NCBI GenBank assembly: GCA_964476705.1
Contig: CAYZBM010000050.1
Span: 1-16,009, forward strand
Direction of reading: 5' to 3'
Length of the DNA: 16,009 nucleotides
Origin: CAYZBM01 sp964476705
Lineage (GTDB): Bacteria; Pseudomonadota; Alphaproteobacteria; Rickettsiales; UBA6187
A program made the translations under genes and the position numbers. Positions 1 to 6,415 of the stretch are shown here, one piece after another. A model generated the notes under the pieces. That model worked only from the letters and a program-made list of their open reading frames with translations. It was not told the DNA's origin and made no database searches. Within the stretch, counting starts at the first letter, position 1; every line of letters starts with the position of its first letter.

Positions 1-116
1 TATTCAGCTTAGCGGGCACCATGAATTGGGTGGGGATAATTTTTTGTTTTAGGTTGCTCACTTTAGATTATTCATTATTATTTAAATTGAGATAAACTTC
101 TAAAAAAGCATAAATC
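1..116. other. Left flank, possible tail of an upstream gene
   Basis: No gene can be assigned here. On the plus strand the third frame is open from the window edge to a TAA at 93-95 (about 30 mostly hydrophobic residues), and the second frame is open to a TAG at 50-52. Either could be the C-terminus of a gene starting outside the window, or neither. In many alphaproteobacteria the gene before a MurU-type nucleotidyltransferase is a sugar kinase of the aminoglycoside-phosphotransferase family (AmgK), but nothing in these few residues confirms that. Confidence 0.2.
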
Positions 117-845
117 ATGACAAATACGAATATTGATACGGCATTTATTTTTGCGGCAGGTTTTGGTGAAAGAATGTTGCCAATAACTTTACATACGCCA
201 AAGCCGATGGTTGGCGTGCTGGGTAAAAAAGTAATAGAATATTGTTTTGAAAATATAAACAGGGCGAGATTTATAAAAAATGTAGTAGTGAATACTCATC
301 ATTTAGCTGAAGTTATAGAGCCTTATTTAGTGGCTTGTGGTTATCCTAATTTTAAAATTAAAATATCAGCTGAAAAAGAAATTTTAGAAACAGCCGGTGG
401 TATTATTAACGCATTACAATTAATTGGGCCTAAACCATTTTTTACGATTAATGGTGATATAATTTGGCAAGATAAAATAGGAAATATTTTAGAAAAACTA
501 AAAGATAATTTTGATGAAACTAAAGATGATATTTTGATGCTTTTGGTGCCAAAAGAAAAAGCTATCGGTTATCATGGGAAAGGTGATTTTAGCTTAAAAG
601 ATGATGGAGCTATTTATAAGTCAGAAGATAATAAATATGTATATACGGGCATTCAAATTATCAAGCCTAGGTTGTTTTTTGGCTATGAAGTTAAACCTAT
701 GTCTCTAAGGGTTATTTATGAGGCAAAAAAACAATCAGATGGGTGCTATAAGTCTATACGAGGATTAGTCTATGATGGGACTTGGCTCCATGTCGGAACA
801 GTTGCGGATATTGCTAAAGCGGAAGAATTTTTATTACAATTGTAA
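117..845 (+). CDS. murU: MurU-like sugar-1-phosphate nucleotidyltransferase
   Basis: A 242-residue protein of the NTP-transferase (COG1208-type) family, which joins a nucleoside triphosphate to a sugar 1-phosphate to give an NDP-sugar. The nucleotide-binding signature FAAGFGERMLPITLHTPKP lies at residues 12-30, with the conserved Lys in PKP. It is followed by the ETAGGI loop (about 91-96) and the metal-binding INGD (Asp114). The C-terminal HVGTVADIAKAEE matches the usual end of short family members. Length and motifs fit MurU, the N-acetylmuramate-1-phosphate uridylyltransferase of cell-wall recycling. There is no C-terminal hexapeptide domain, which argues against GlmU or mannose-1-phosphate guanylyltransferase. 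The Shine-Dalgarno is weak. The next gene is 106 bp away and unrelated, so it is probably a separate transcript. The family is certain; the exact substrate is inferred. Confidence 0.8.
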   Translation: MTNTNIDTAFIFAAGFGERMLPITLHTPKPMVGVLGKKVIEYCFENINRARFIKNVVVNTHHLAEVIEPYLVACGYPNFKIKISAEKEILETAGGIINALQLIGPKPFFTINGDIIWQDKIGNILEKLKDNFDETKDDILMLLVPKEKAIGYHGKGDFSLKDDGAIYKSEDNKYVYTGIQIIKPRLFFGYEVKPMSLRVIYEAKKQSDGCYKSIRGLVYDGTWLHVGTVADIAKAEEFLLQL

Positions 846-862
846 TTTTATATCTTTTATAC

Positions 863-891
863 TTGTCTTTGTTAATTAAACTATGTATTAA
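863..891 (+). promoter_or_regulatory. Candidate promoter of the sdh operon
   Basis: TTGTCT (863-868), a 17-bp spacer and TATTAA (886-891) lie about 60 bp before sdhC. Each box matches four of six sigma-70 consensus positions. The sequence is so AT-rich that chance matches are likely. The 106-bp gap before a four-gene operon makes a promoter here plausible. Confidence 0.3.
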
Positions 892-951
892 AAACACCTA
901 TAAAATACTTATTTTTAAAACGCCTTTAGCAGATTTTTGGTTGTGATTGTT

Positions 952-1356
952 ATGTCTAATTGTAATGCAAAAAAAGATTTAAGACCTTTATCTCCGCATC
1001 TTACTATTTATAAGCCGCAAATTACCTCTGTTTTATCGATTACTCATCGCTTTAGTGGAATTTTATTGTTTATTGGCGTATTAGTATTTTGCCTGTGGAT
1101 TTTTTTAAATATGTATAGTTCATCCTCGGTATTTTTACAGAGTTTTGTAGCTTCTCTTTTTGGTAAAATCATTTTATTTGGCTGGAGCTTTGCAGTTTAT
1201 TTCCATCTTTATAACGGAATTAGGCATCTATTTTGGGATATTGGTAAAGGTTATTGTTTAAAAACAGTTACAAGAAGTGGTATAGCGGTTATTATTATGA
1301 CTATAATTTCTGTCTTTTTAACTTGGGGTATAGCTTTAGGTTATATCTTAAAATAA
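952..1356 (+). CDS. sdhC: Succinate dehydrogenase cytochrome b556 subunit
   Basis: One of two membrane anchors of complex II, binding heme b and ubiquinone in the inner membrane. From the ATG at 952 the protein has 134 residues. RPLSPHLTIYKP (11-22) and the ITHRFSG signature (30-36) are the usual SdhC start, followed by three hydrophobic segments at roughly 34-53, 66-88 and 107-131. In HLYNGIRHLFWD (85-96), His85 corresponds to the axial heme ligand of the family. A TTG at 937 in the same frame would add five residues, but family proteins begin just before the RPLSPH block, so the ATG is preferred. First gene of sdhCDAB; sdhD starts 21 bp after the stop. Confidence 0.93.
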   Translation: MSNCNAKKDLRPLSPHLTIYKPQITSVLSITHRFSGILLFIGVLVFCLWIFLNMYSSSSVFLQSFVASLFGKIILFGWSFAVYFHLYNGIRHLFWDIGKGYCLKTVTRSGIAVIIMTIISVFLTWGIALGYILK

Positions 1357-1377
1357 AGAAAAAATTTAAGGATATTT

Positions 1378-1800
1378 ATGGGTGCAGAAAATCTAAAAAC
1401 TCCTTTGGCGCAAGTAAAAGGTTTAGGCTCGATTAAAGAAGGTTCACATCATTGGCTAATGCAAAGAATTACCGCTTTGGCTTTGATTCCTTTAGTGTTT
1501 TTAATTATGTCTTTTATAGTAAAAGTTGCCTTAGCTCAAGATTTTACTCAAGTAGTTAGAATTTTTAATAATATTTACAATGTTATTTTTACAATTATTT
1601 TTATTGTGTTTGCTTTGTATCATGGTTGTCTAGGAATTAGAGTTATTGTTGAAGATTATATCCATTGTCATTCTATGAAATTTACAGTGCTTATACTTAC
1701 TAATTTTGTAAGTATTTTTTGTGGATTAGCTTGTATCATTGCAATATTAAATATGCATTTTTCAGCGATGATTTTAGGTTATTTAGAACATTTAAGTTAA
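1378..1800 (+). CDS. sdhD: Succinate dehydrogenase hydrophobic membrane anchor
   Basis: The second complex II anchor, 140 residues, with hydrophobic segments at about 30-52, 65-82 and 103-125. GSHHWLMQRITAL (22-34) is typical of the family. In YHGCLGIRVIVEDYIH (81-96), His82 matches the heme ligand, and Asp93-Tyr94 sit 11 and 12 residues later, the spacing of E. coli His71, Asp82 and quinone-contacting Tyr83. An AAGGA Shine-Dalgarno at 1368-1372 supports this ATG. It lies 21 bp after sdhC and 24 bp before sdhA, so co-transcription is expected. Confidence 0.92.
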   Translation: MGAENLKTPLAQVKGLGSIKEGSHHWLMQRITALALIPLVFLIMSFIVKVALAQDFTQVVRIFNNIYNVIFTIIFIVFALYHGCLGIRVIVEDYIHCHSMKFTVLILTNFVSIFCGLACIIAILNMHFSAMILGYLEHLS

Positions 1801-1824
1801 AGTTTTGATTTTAGGTTTTTATAT

Positions 1825-3621
1825 ATGAGTTCACAGGCTTATAAGATTATTGAACATAAATATGATGTAGTGGTAGTGGGAGCGGGCGGTGCTGGTCTTC
1901 GAGCGACTTTTGGTATGGCGCTGGAGGGTTTGTCTACGGCTTGTATATCTAAAGTATTTCCAACGCGTAGTCATACAGTTGCTGCGCAAGGTGGCATTAG
2001 TGCAGCTCTTGGTAATATGGGTGAAGATGATTGGCGCTGGCATATGTATGATACGGTTAAAGGATCAGACTGGCTAGGTGATCAAGACGCTATTGAATAT
2101 ATGTGCCGGGAAGCAAAACCAGCAATTTTAGAATTAGAACATTATGGTGTACCATTTTCGCGAACTGCAGAAGGTAAAATTTATCAACGACCTTTTGGTG
2201 GAATGACTACCCATTTTGGTGAAGGTAAGGCCGCGCAAAGAACTTGTGCTGCAGCTGACAGAACAGGCCATGCTATATTACATACTTTATATACGCAGGC
2301 TCTAAAACATGATGCTAATTTCTTTATTGAATATTTTGCTCTTGATTTATTAATGGATGAAGAAGGTACTTGTAAGGGTGTTGTAGCACTTAATTTAGCT
2401 GATGGAACAATTCATCGTTTTAGGGCGCATTTAGTAGTTTTAGCAACTGGTGGCTATGGAAGGGCTTATTTTTCTTGCACCTCAGCGCATACTTGTACTG
2501 GAGATGGTAATGCTATGGTCTTGCGGGCAGGACTTCCTAATCAAGATATGGAATTTGTTCAGTTTCATCCAACTGGCATTTATGGCTCAGGTTGTTTGAT
2601 TACTGAAGGTGTTCGTGGCGAAGGTGGTTATTTAGTAAATTCTGAAGGTGAACGTTTTATGGAACGTTATGCGCCTAATGCTAAAGATTTAGCATCCAGA
2701 GATGTGGTAAGTAGAGCCATGACAATTGAAATTAAAGAAAAAAGAGGGGTTGGTGAGCTTAAAGATCATATTTACTTACATCTTGATCACTTAGACCCGG
2801 AAATTATTCATAAAAGATTACCTGGTATTGCTGAAAGTGCAAAAATATTTGCAGGTGTGGATGTAACCAAACAGCCAATTCCAGTTATACCGACAGTCCA
2901 TTATAATATGGGAGGAATACCTACCAATTATAAAGCTGAAGTTATTACTAAAGATAAAAAAGGTAATGTAAATGTTGTTCCTGGCTTAATGGCAATTGGA
3001 GAGGCTGCTTGTGTTTCTGTTCATGGAGCTAATCGTTTAGGTTCTAATTCATTACTAGATTTAGTAGTATTTGGTAGAGCTGCAGCACATAGAGCTAAAG
3101 AAATTGTAAAACCTGGAACACCGCATAAATTATTACCAGATGAAAAAACTGATAAAATACTACAAAGGCTTGATACTCTAAGATATGCGAAAGGTTCTTT
3201 AAGTACAGCAAGTATCAGAGGAAATATGCAGCATGTAATGCAAGATCATGCGGCAGTATTTAGAATTGAAGATTCGCTTAAAGAAGGCGTAGATAAAATT
3301 CATGAAGTTTATAATAGCTTTGCAAATTTATCGCTTAATGACCGAGGTTTGGTTTGGAATAGTGATTTGATTGAAGCTTTAGAATTAGATAATCTGCTTG
3401 CGCAAGCTGTAGTTACTATGGAATGTGCTTATAATAGAGAAGAAAGTCGCGGGGCTCATGCTCGTGAGGATTATCCAGATCGTGATGATAAAAATTGGCA
3501 TAAACATAGTTTAGCGTGGATTAATGATAAGGGTAAAGTTAGCATTGATTATAAGCCGGTACATATGAATACTTTAAGTAATGAGATGCAAACAGTTCCA
3601 CTTAAAAAAAGAGTATATTAA
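1825..3621 (+). CDS. sdhA: Succinate dehydrogenase flavoprotein subunit
   Basis: The catalytic subunit that oxidises succinate to fumarate and passes electrons through FAD to SdhB. It is 598 residues, normal for the family. The Rossmann dinucleotide motif VVVGAGGAGL lies at 16-25, and RSHTVAAQGG follows, in which His50 is the covalent FAD attachment residue. Expected active-site positions are present: His248 in HPTG, Arg292 in SRDVVSR, His359 in HYNMGG and Arg404 in HGANRLGSNS, equivalent to E. coli His242, Arg286, His354 and Arg399. The C-terminal ESRGAHAREDYPDRDD block is also standard. Only nine bases separate its stop from sdhB. Confidence 0.97.
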   Translation: MSSQAYKIIEHKYDVVVVGAGGAGLRATFGMALEGLSTACISKVFPTRSHTVAAQGGISAALGNMGEDDWRWHMYDTVKGSDWLGDQDAIEYMCREAKPAILELEHYGVPFSRTAEGKIYQRPFGGMTTHFGEGKAAQRTCAAADRTGHAILHTLYTQALKHDANFFIEYFALDLLMDEEGTCKGVVALNLADGTIHRFRAHLVVLATGGYGRAYFSCTSAHTCTGDGNAMVLRAGLPNQDMEFVQFHPTGIYGSGCLITEGVRGEGGYLVNSEGERFMERYAPNAKDLASRDVVSRAMTIEIKEKRGVGELKDHIYLHLDHLDPEIIHKRLPGIAESAKIFAGVDVTKQPIPVIPTVHYNMGGIPTNYKAEVITKDKKGNVNVVPGLMAIGEAACVSVHGANRLGSNSLLDLVVFGRAAAHRAKEIVKPGTPHKLLPDEKTDKILQRLDTLRYAKGSLSTASIRGNMQHVMQDHAAVFRIEDSLKEGVDKIHEVYNSFANLSLNDRGLVWNSDLIEALELDNLLAQAVVTMECAYNREESRGAHAREDYPDRDDKNWHKHSLAWINDKGKVSIDYKPVHMNTLSNEMQTVPLKKRVY

Positions 3622-3630
3622 GAGGTTAGT

Positions 3631-4428
3631 ATGGTAGAGTTAGCGTTGCCAAAAAATTCTAAAATAAAAAAAGGCAAAAAACATCAATTGTCTTATAAGG
3701 CTAAACGAGTCAAAAAAGTAAATGTTTACAGATGGAGTCCGGAAAATATTGATTCTGATGGTAAACCTAAAAACCCTGAGATAGATAGTTTTGAAGTCGA
3801 TCTAGATAAATGTGGACCGATGGTGCTTGATGCCTTAATTAAAATTAAAGATACAGAAGATAGTACTTTAACTTTTAGACGTTCTTGCAGGGAAGGTATT
3901 TGTGGTTCTTGTGCGATGAATATTGATGGAACTAATACCCTGGCTTGTACTAAAGATATTTGTGAAGTTAAGGGTGATATAAATATTTATCCTTTACCAC
4001 ATATGAAAGTAGTAAAAGATTTAGTGCCTGATTTGACTAATTTTTACGCGCAATATGCTTCTATCGAACCATGGCTTAAAACTGATACTAAGGCTCCATC
4101 TGATGCCGAGAGATTACAATCAGTTGAAGATAGGGCGAAATTAGACGGCTTATATGAGTGTATTTTATGTGCTTGTTGCTCAACTAGTTGCCCAAGCTAC
4201 TGGTGGAATAGTGATAGATTTTTAGGACCAGCTATATTACTGCAAGCCTATCGTTGGATTATTGATAGTAGGGATGAATATACCGGTGAGAGATTAGATG
4301 CGCTTGAAGATCCATTCAAATTATATCGTTGTCATACTATTATGAACTGCGCTAAAACCTGCCCGAAAGGCTTAAATCCATCCAAGGCTATTGGTGAGAT
4401 TAAGCAGTTGCTTGTGGCGAGGAAGTAG
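3631..4428 (+). CDS. sdhB: Succinate dehydrogenase iron-sulfur subunit
   Basis: Carries electrons from FAD to quinone through three Fe-S clusters; 265 residues. Cys86, Cys91, Cys94 and Cys106 form the plant-type [2Fe-2S] site (CREGICGSC, then LAC). CILCACC with Cys177, Cys180, Cys183 and then Cys187 and CHTIMNCAKTCP with Cys234, Cys240 and Cys244 provide the [4Fe-4S] and [3Fe-4S] ligands. The first 30 residues are an extension with many lysines, like that of Rickettsia SdhB as I recall it. An AGAGG Shine-Dalgarno nine bases after the sdhA stop supports the start. It is the last gene of the operon; two hairpins follow the stop at 4442-4473 and 4506-4526. Confidence 0.97.
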   Translation: MVELALPKNSKIKKGKKHQLSYKAKRVKKVNVYRWSPENIDSDGKPKNPEIDSFEVDLDKCGPMVLDALIKIKDTEDSTLTFRRSCREGICGSCAMNIDGTNTLACTKDICEVKGDINIYPLPHMKVVKDLVPDLTNFYAQYASIEPWLKTDTKAPSDAERLQSVEDRAKLDGLYECILCACCSTSCPSYWWNSDRFLGPAILLQAYRWIIDSRDEYTGERLDALEDPFKLYRCHTIMNCAKTCPKGLNPSKAIGEIKQLLVARK

Positions 4429-4441
4429 GTTTTTTAATATA

Positions 4442-4473
4442 TAGTAGATCAATATTAAATCGCTGATTTGCTA
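4442..4473. repeat. Hairpin copy 1, imperfect inverted repeat
   Basis: TAGTAGATCA (4442-4451) can pair with TGATTTGCTA (4464-4473) across a 12-base loop. In plus-strand RNA all ten positions pair if two wobble pairs are allowed. It begins 13 bases after the sdhB stop and is followed by TTTATTT, so it could act as a weak terminator or an mRNA 3' end stabiliser for the sdh operon. It shares its left arm exactly with the hairpin at 4506-4526. Confidence 0.5.
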
Positions 4474-4505
4474 TTTATTTACCTATAATCAATAATTATT
4501 AAATT

Positions 4506-4526
4506 TAGTAGATCAGTGATCTGCTA
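4506..4526. repeat. Hairpin copy 2, near-perfect inverted repeat
   Basis: TAGTAGATCA (4506-4515) and TGATCTGCTA (4517-4526) form a nearly uninterrupted palindrome with a single wobble position. The left arm is identical to that of the hairpin at 4442 and the right arm differs by one base, so the two are copies of one element; copy 1 carries an 11-base longer central insert. No T-run follows. Confidence 0.55.
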
Positions 4527-4625
4527 TCTATGATCCTATATCCCGGACTAAATCTAAGGACAGGTTATCCTGAAAAAACATATATAGTATTTTAGTTTGA
4601 AAAATTTATGTGTAACCGTTCAGGG

Positions 4626-4652
4626 GTCTAATTTTTATATAGAAAATTAGAC
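4626..4652. repeat. Perfect 10-bp inverted repeat
   Basis: GTCTAATTTT (4626-4635) and AAAATTAGAC (4643-4652) are exact reverse complements separated by seven bases. The stem is mostly A-T and no T-run follows on the plus strand, so a standard terminator is unlikely. It may be the end of a decayed mobile element or a structural site. Confidence 0.6.
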
Positions 4653-4679
4653 AAAACCTAAGGATGACCTGGTGTTTTT

Positions 4680-4700
4680 ATTAATTATTAATTATTAATT
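4680..4700. repeat. Three tandem copies of a 7-bp unit
   Basis: ATTAATT is repeated three times exactly, directly before the first 35-bp direct repeat. Short AT repeats of this kind can arise by slippage. Confidence 0.7.
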
Positions 4701-4735
4701 ATAATATAGGTCATTTTAATCATGAAATACTATAG
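4701..4735 (+). repeat. 35-bp direct repeat, copy 1
   Basis: A 35-base sequence starting ATAATATAGGTCATTT and ending TACTATAG recurs at 4752-4786 with a single T/C difference at position 17. The period is 51 bp and the spacer is 16 bp. The end of copy 1 overlaps a perfect 12-bp palindrome, ATACTATAGTAT (4727-4738). Confidence 0.75.
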
Positions 4736-4751
4736 TATCAAGATACAATCC

Positions 4752-4786
4752 ATAATATAGGTCATTTCAATCATGAAATACTATAG
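4752..4786 (+). repeat. 35-bp direct repeat, copy 2
   Basis: The second copy of the 35-base unit, identical to 4701-4735 except C for T at position 17. Two copies that agree in 34 of 35 positions in a non-coding region point to a recent duplication or to a conserved element. It ends 159 bp before the Rpn gene. Confidence 0.75.
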
Positions 4787-4945
4787 AATATATTGCTGGT
4801 TCATTTTTCTTTTAAAAATAATTCATTTCTTTATTGCAAGATTTAATTTTTCGTGGCATAAATGCATTAGCCGGAGTAATAATCTTTATTTAAATCAAAA
4901 TTAAATATTCTCATAAATAAAATGAAAAATATCTGGTAAGGTAAT

Positions 4946-5950
4946 ATGACAAAAATAGTAAGATTCGATTGGGCAATGAAAAATTTGTTGCGCAATAAAG
5001 CTAATTTTATAATCCTTGAAGGTTTTTTATCCGAGTTATTAAACCAAAAAATAGTTATAGAAAATATTCTCGAAAGTGAAAGTAATCAAAATCATGCTTA
5101 CGATAAGTATAATAGAGTAGATTTGTTAGTTAAAACTAGTAAAAATGAACATATTATAATCGAAGTTCAATGTCATCAAGAGAGTGATTTCTTGAGTCGA
5201 ATTTTATATAGCTCATCTAAAGTTATTACTGAAAATATCTATAGAGGTGATTTATATACAAAAGTGGCTAAAATAATTAGTGTTAATTTGATTTATTTTA
5301 AAATGGGTGAAGGTTCTGACTATATTTATAAAGGGACTACTTCTTTTAAAGGAATACATTCTCATGATATTTTAAAATTAAATGAGAAAGAACAAGAAGT
5401 ATATAAGTTAGATACTAAAAATATTAAATCTATAGAAGAAATTTTTCCTGAATATTATCTAATTAGAGTTAATATATTTAATGATAGAATAAACGATAAA
5501 ATTGATGAATGGATTTATGTTCTTAAAAATTCTGCGGTGAGGCCTGAATTTAAAGCATTAGGTTTAAAAGAAGCTAGTGAGAAATTGGATTTTCTTAATT
5601 TAAGTGAACAAGAACGTCGTTCTTATGACAATGATAGTACAAATTTAAGTATAGAAAAAAGTCTTTTCAGGTCAGCTGTAATATCTGGAAGAGTAGAAGG
5701 TTTAAAAAGAGGTAAAGCAGAGGGTATAAAAGAAGGTATAAAAGAAGGTATAAAAGAGGGTATAAAAGAAGGTATAAAAGAAGGTATAAAAGAAGGTATA
5801 AAAGAAGGTATAAAAGAAGGTATTGCGCTTGGTGAGCATAAAAAATCTTTATATTTTGCGCAAAAACTACTTGCTATTAACACTAATATCCACCAAATAG
5901 CGGAGCTAACAGGATTAGCCTTATTTGAGATAGAAAATATAGGCAAATAA
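4946..5950 (+). CDS. Rpn-family PD-(D/E)XK nuclease / putative transposase
   Basis: A 334-residue protein of the Rpn (recombination-promoting nuclease; PDDEXK_2 transposase-like) family, DNA endonucleases that are often multicopy in intracellular bacteria. The N-terminal FDWAMKNLLRNKANFIILEGFLSELL (7-32) is typical. Asp59 in RVDLLVK and Glu73-Val-Gln75 in HIIIEVQ form the catalytic core, with Gln in place of the final Lys as is usual in Rpn proteins. Residues 260-291 are eight GIKE units, expected to form a charged helix. The C-terminal end (INTNIHQIAELTGLALFEIENI) is the common Rpn ending. A TAAGG Shine-Dalgarno at 4937-4941 supports the start. The gene is intact with no frameshift, so it may be active. 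It lies in a repeat-rich stretch and converges on xseB 35 bp away. Confidence 0.88.
   Translation: MTKIVRFDWAMKNLLRNKANFIILEGFLSELLNQKIVIENILESESNQNHAYDKYNRVDLLVKTSKNEHIIIEVQCHQESDFLSRILYSSSKVITENIYRGDLYTKVAKIISVNLIYFKMGEGSDYIYKGTTSFKGIHSHDILKLNEKEQEVYKLDTKNIKSIEEIFPEYYLIRVNIFNDRINDKIDEWIYVLKNSAVRPEFKALGLKEASEKLDFLNLSEQERRSYDNDSTNLSIEKSLFRSAVISGRVEGLKRGKAEGIKEGIKEGIKEGIKEGIKEGIKEGIKEGIKEGIALGEHKKSLYFAQKLLAINTNIHQIAELTGLALFEIENIGK
5723..5818 (+). repeat. Eight tandem 12-bp repeats inside the Rpn gene
   Basis: GGTATAAAAGAA is repeated eight times, with GAG ending the third unit and a partial ninth unit from 5819. Each unit encodes Gly-Ile-Lys-Glu, so copy changes by slippage keep the reading frame. 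This is a coding minisatellite, not a CRISPR array, since there are no spacers. Confidence 0.97.
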
Positions 5951-5985
5951 AATTTTGATAAAAAAGTGGATGGTTGGGGAGTGTT

Positions 5986-6204
5986 TTACTGCCCAATTGT
6001 CTCAATTTTTAATTTAGCTTCAGTTAATTTTTTTTCACAATGCGCTTTTAAAGCAGCACCCCTGGTATAAAATTCTATAGCATGTTCAAGTTCAACTTGC
6101 CCTTTTTCGAGTTTGCTAACTATAGTTTCGAGCTCAGTTATAGCTTTTTCAAAACTAAGTTTAGTTATATCTTCATGGAGAGAATTATTTTCAAGTTTAG
6201 TCAT
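5986..6204 (-). CDS. xseB: Exodeoxyribonuclease VII small subunit
   Basis: A 72-residue helical protein that binds the XseA large subunit to make the single-strand DNA exonuclease VII used in repair. The core SFEKAITELETIVSKLEKG, then ELEHAIEFYTRGAALK, matches the family, including the typical LE.G.(V/L)(E/S)LE.A...Y.RG pattern. The length is normal. No clear Shine-Dalgarno is visible before the ATG (complement of 6202-6204). xseA is not in the window. In many alphaproteobacteria xseB sits next to isoprenoid genes (ispA, dxs); here dxs is on the same strand about 3 kb away, separated by a plus-strand gene and a hydrolase. Confidence 0.93.
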   Translation of the reverse strand: MTKLENNSLHEDITKLSFEKAITELETIVSKLEKGQVELEHAIEFYTRGAALKAHCEKKLTEAKLKIETIGQ

Positions 6205-6283
6205 AGATATATTTACTTTGATTGGTTAGAGAAGAGGTTTTAAGACATTTAGAGATAAGAAATTATAATTGCTAAATTAAGCT

Positions 6284-6384
6284 TAGTCCAACTAAAGCTA
6301 AAAAAATATTTTAATAAATATTAAAATTAATGTTGCTCAATTAGATAAAATTAATTTATAAAGTTATACTTTAAGTTGGATTAA
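6284..6384. repeat. Imperfect inverted repeat in the xseB / carboxyltransferase spacer
   Basis: TTAGTCCAACTAAAG (6283-6297) and CTTTAAGTTGGATTAA (6369-6384) are reverse complements apart from one mismatch and one extra base, and flank about 70 bp. The right arm overlaps the likely -10 region (TATACT, 6365-6370) of the downstream gene. The spacer also has AT-rich hairpins, for example ATTTTAAT/ATTAAAAT at 6308-6315 and 6320-6327. It could be a pair of operator sites or an RNA stem. Confidence 0.4.
6341..6370 (+). promoter_or_regulatory. Candidate promoter for the carboxyltransferase-like gene
   Basis: TATACT at 6365-6370 is a fair -10 box, with a poor -35 (TTAGAT, 6341-6346) at 18 bp. A strong AAGGGG Shine-Dalgarno follows at 6405-6410, five bases before the ATG, the clearest ribosome site in the window. 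Confidence 0.3.
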
Positions 6385-6415
6385 TTAATAATTTTAAAAT
6401 TAATAAGGGGATATT

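Larger units (their letters stand above)
4429..4945. other. Gene-free, repeat-rich spacer between sdhB and the Rpn gene
   Basis: This 517-bp stretch has no convincing ORF or RNA gene. It holds a cluster of small repeats, listed separately: two related hairpins, one perfect inverted repeat, a 7-bp tandem repeat and a pair of 35-bp direct repeats. A 7-bp element also occurs inverted, as ATGACCT at 4664-4670 and AGGTCAT at 4709-4715 and 4760-4766. A weak promoter-like pair for the next gene (TTGCAA 4834-4839, CATAAA 4857-4862, 17-bp spacer) is within chance. The density of small repeats beside a mobile-element nuclease suggests decayed insertion or miniature elements, which is inference. Confidence 0.6.

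Noticed and set aside
937..951. TTG start extending sdhC by five residues
   Set aside because: The ATG at 952 gives the normal SdhC N-terminus, and no ribosome site supports the TTG.
5723..5818. Possible CRISPR-like array
   Set aside because: The 12-bp units are directly contiguous with no spacers and encode GIKE in frame within a recognised gene.
5623..5946. Minus-strand ORF with IPSF repeats
   Set aside because: It is the antisense reading of the GIKE repeat in the Rpn gene; the repeat alone keeps it open.
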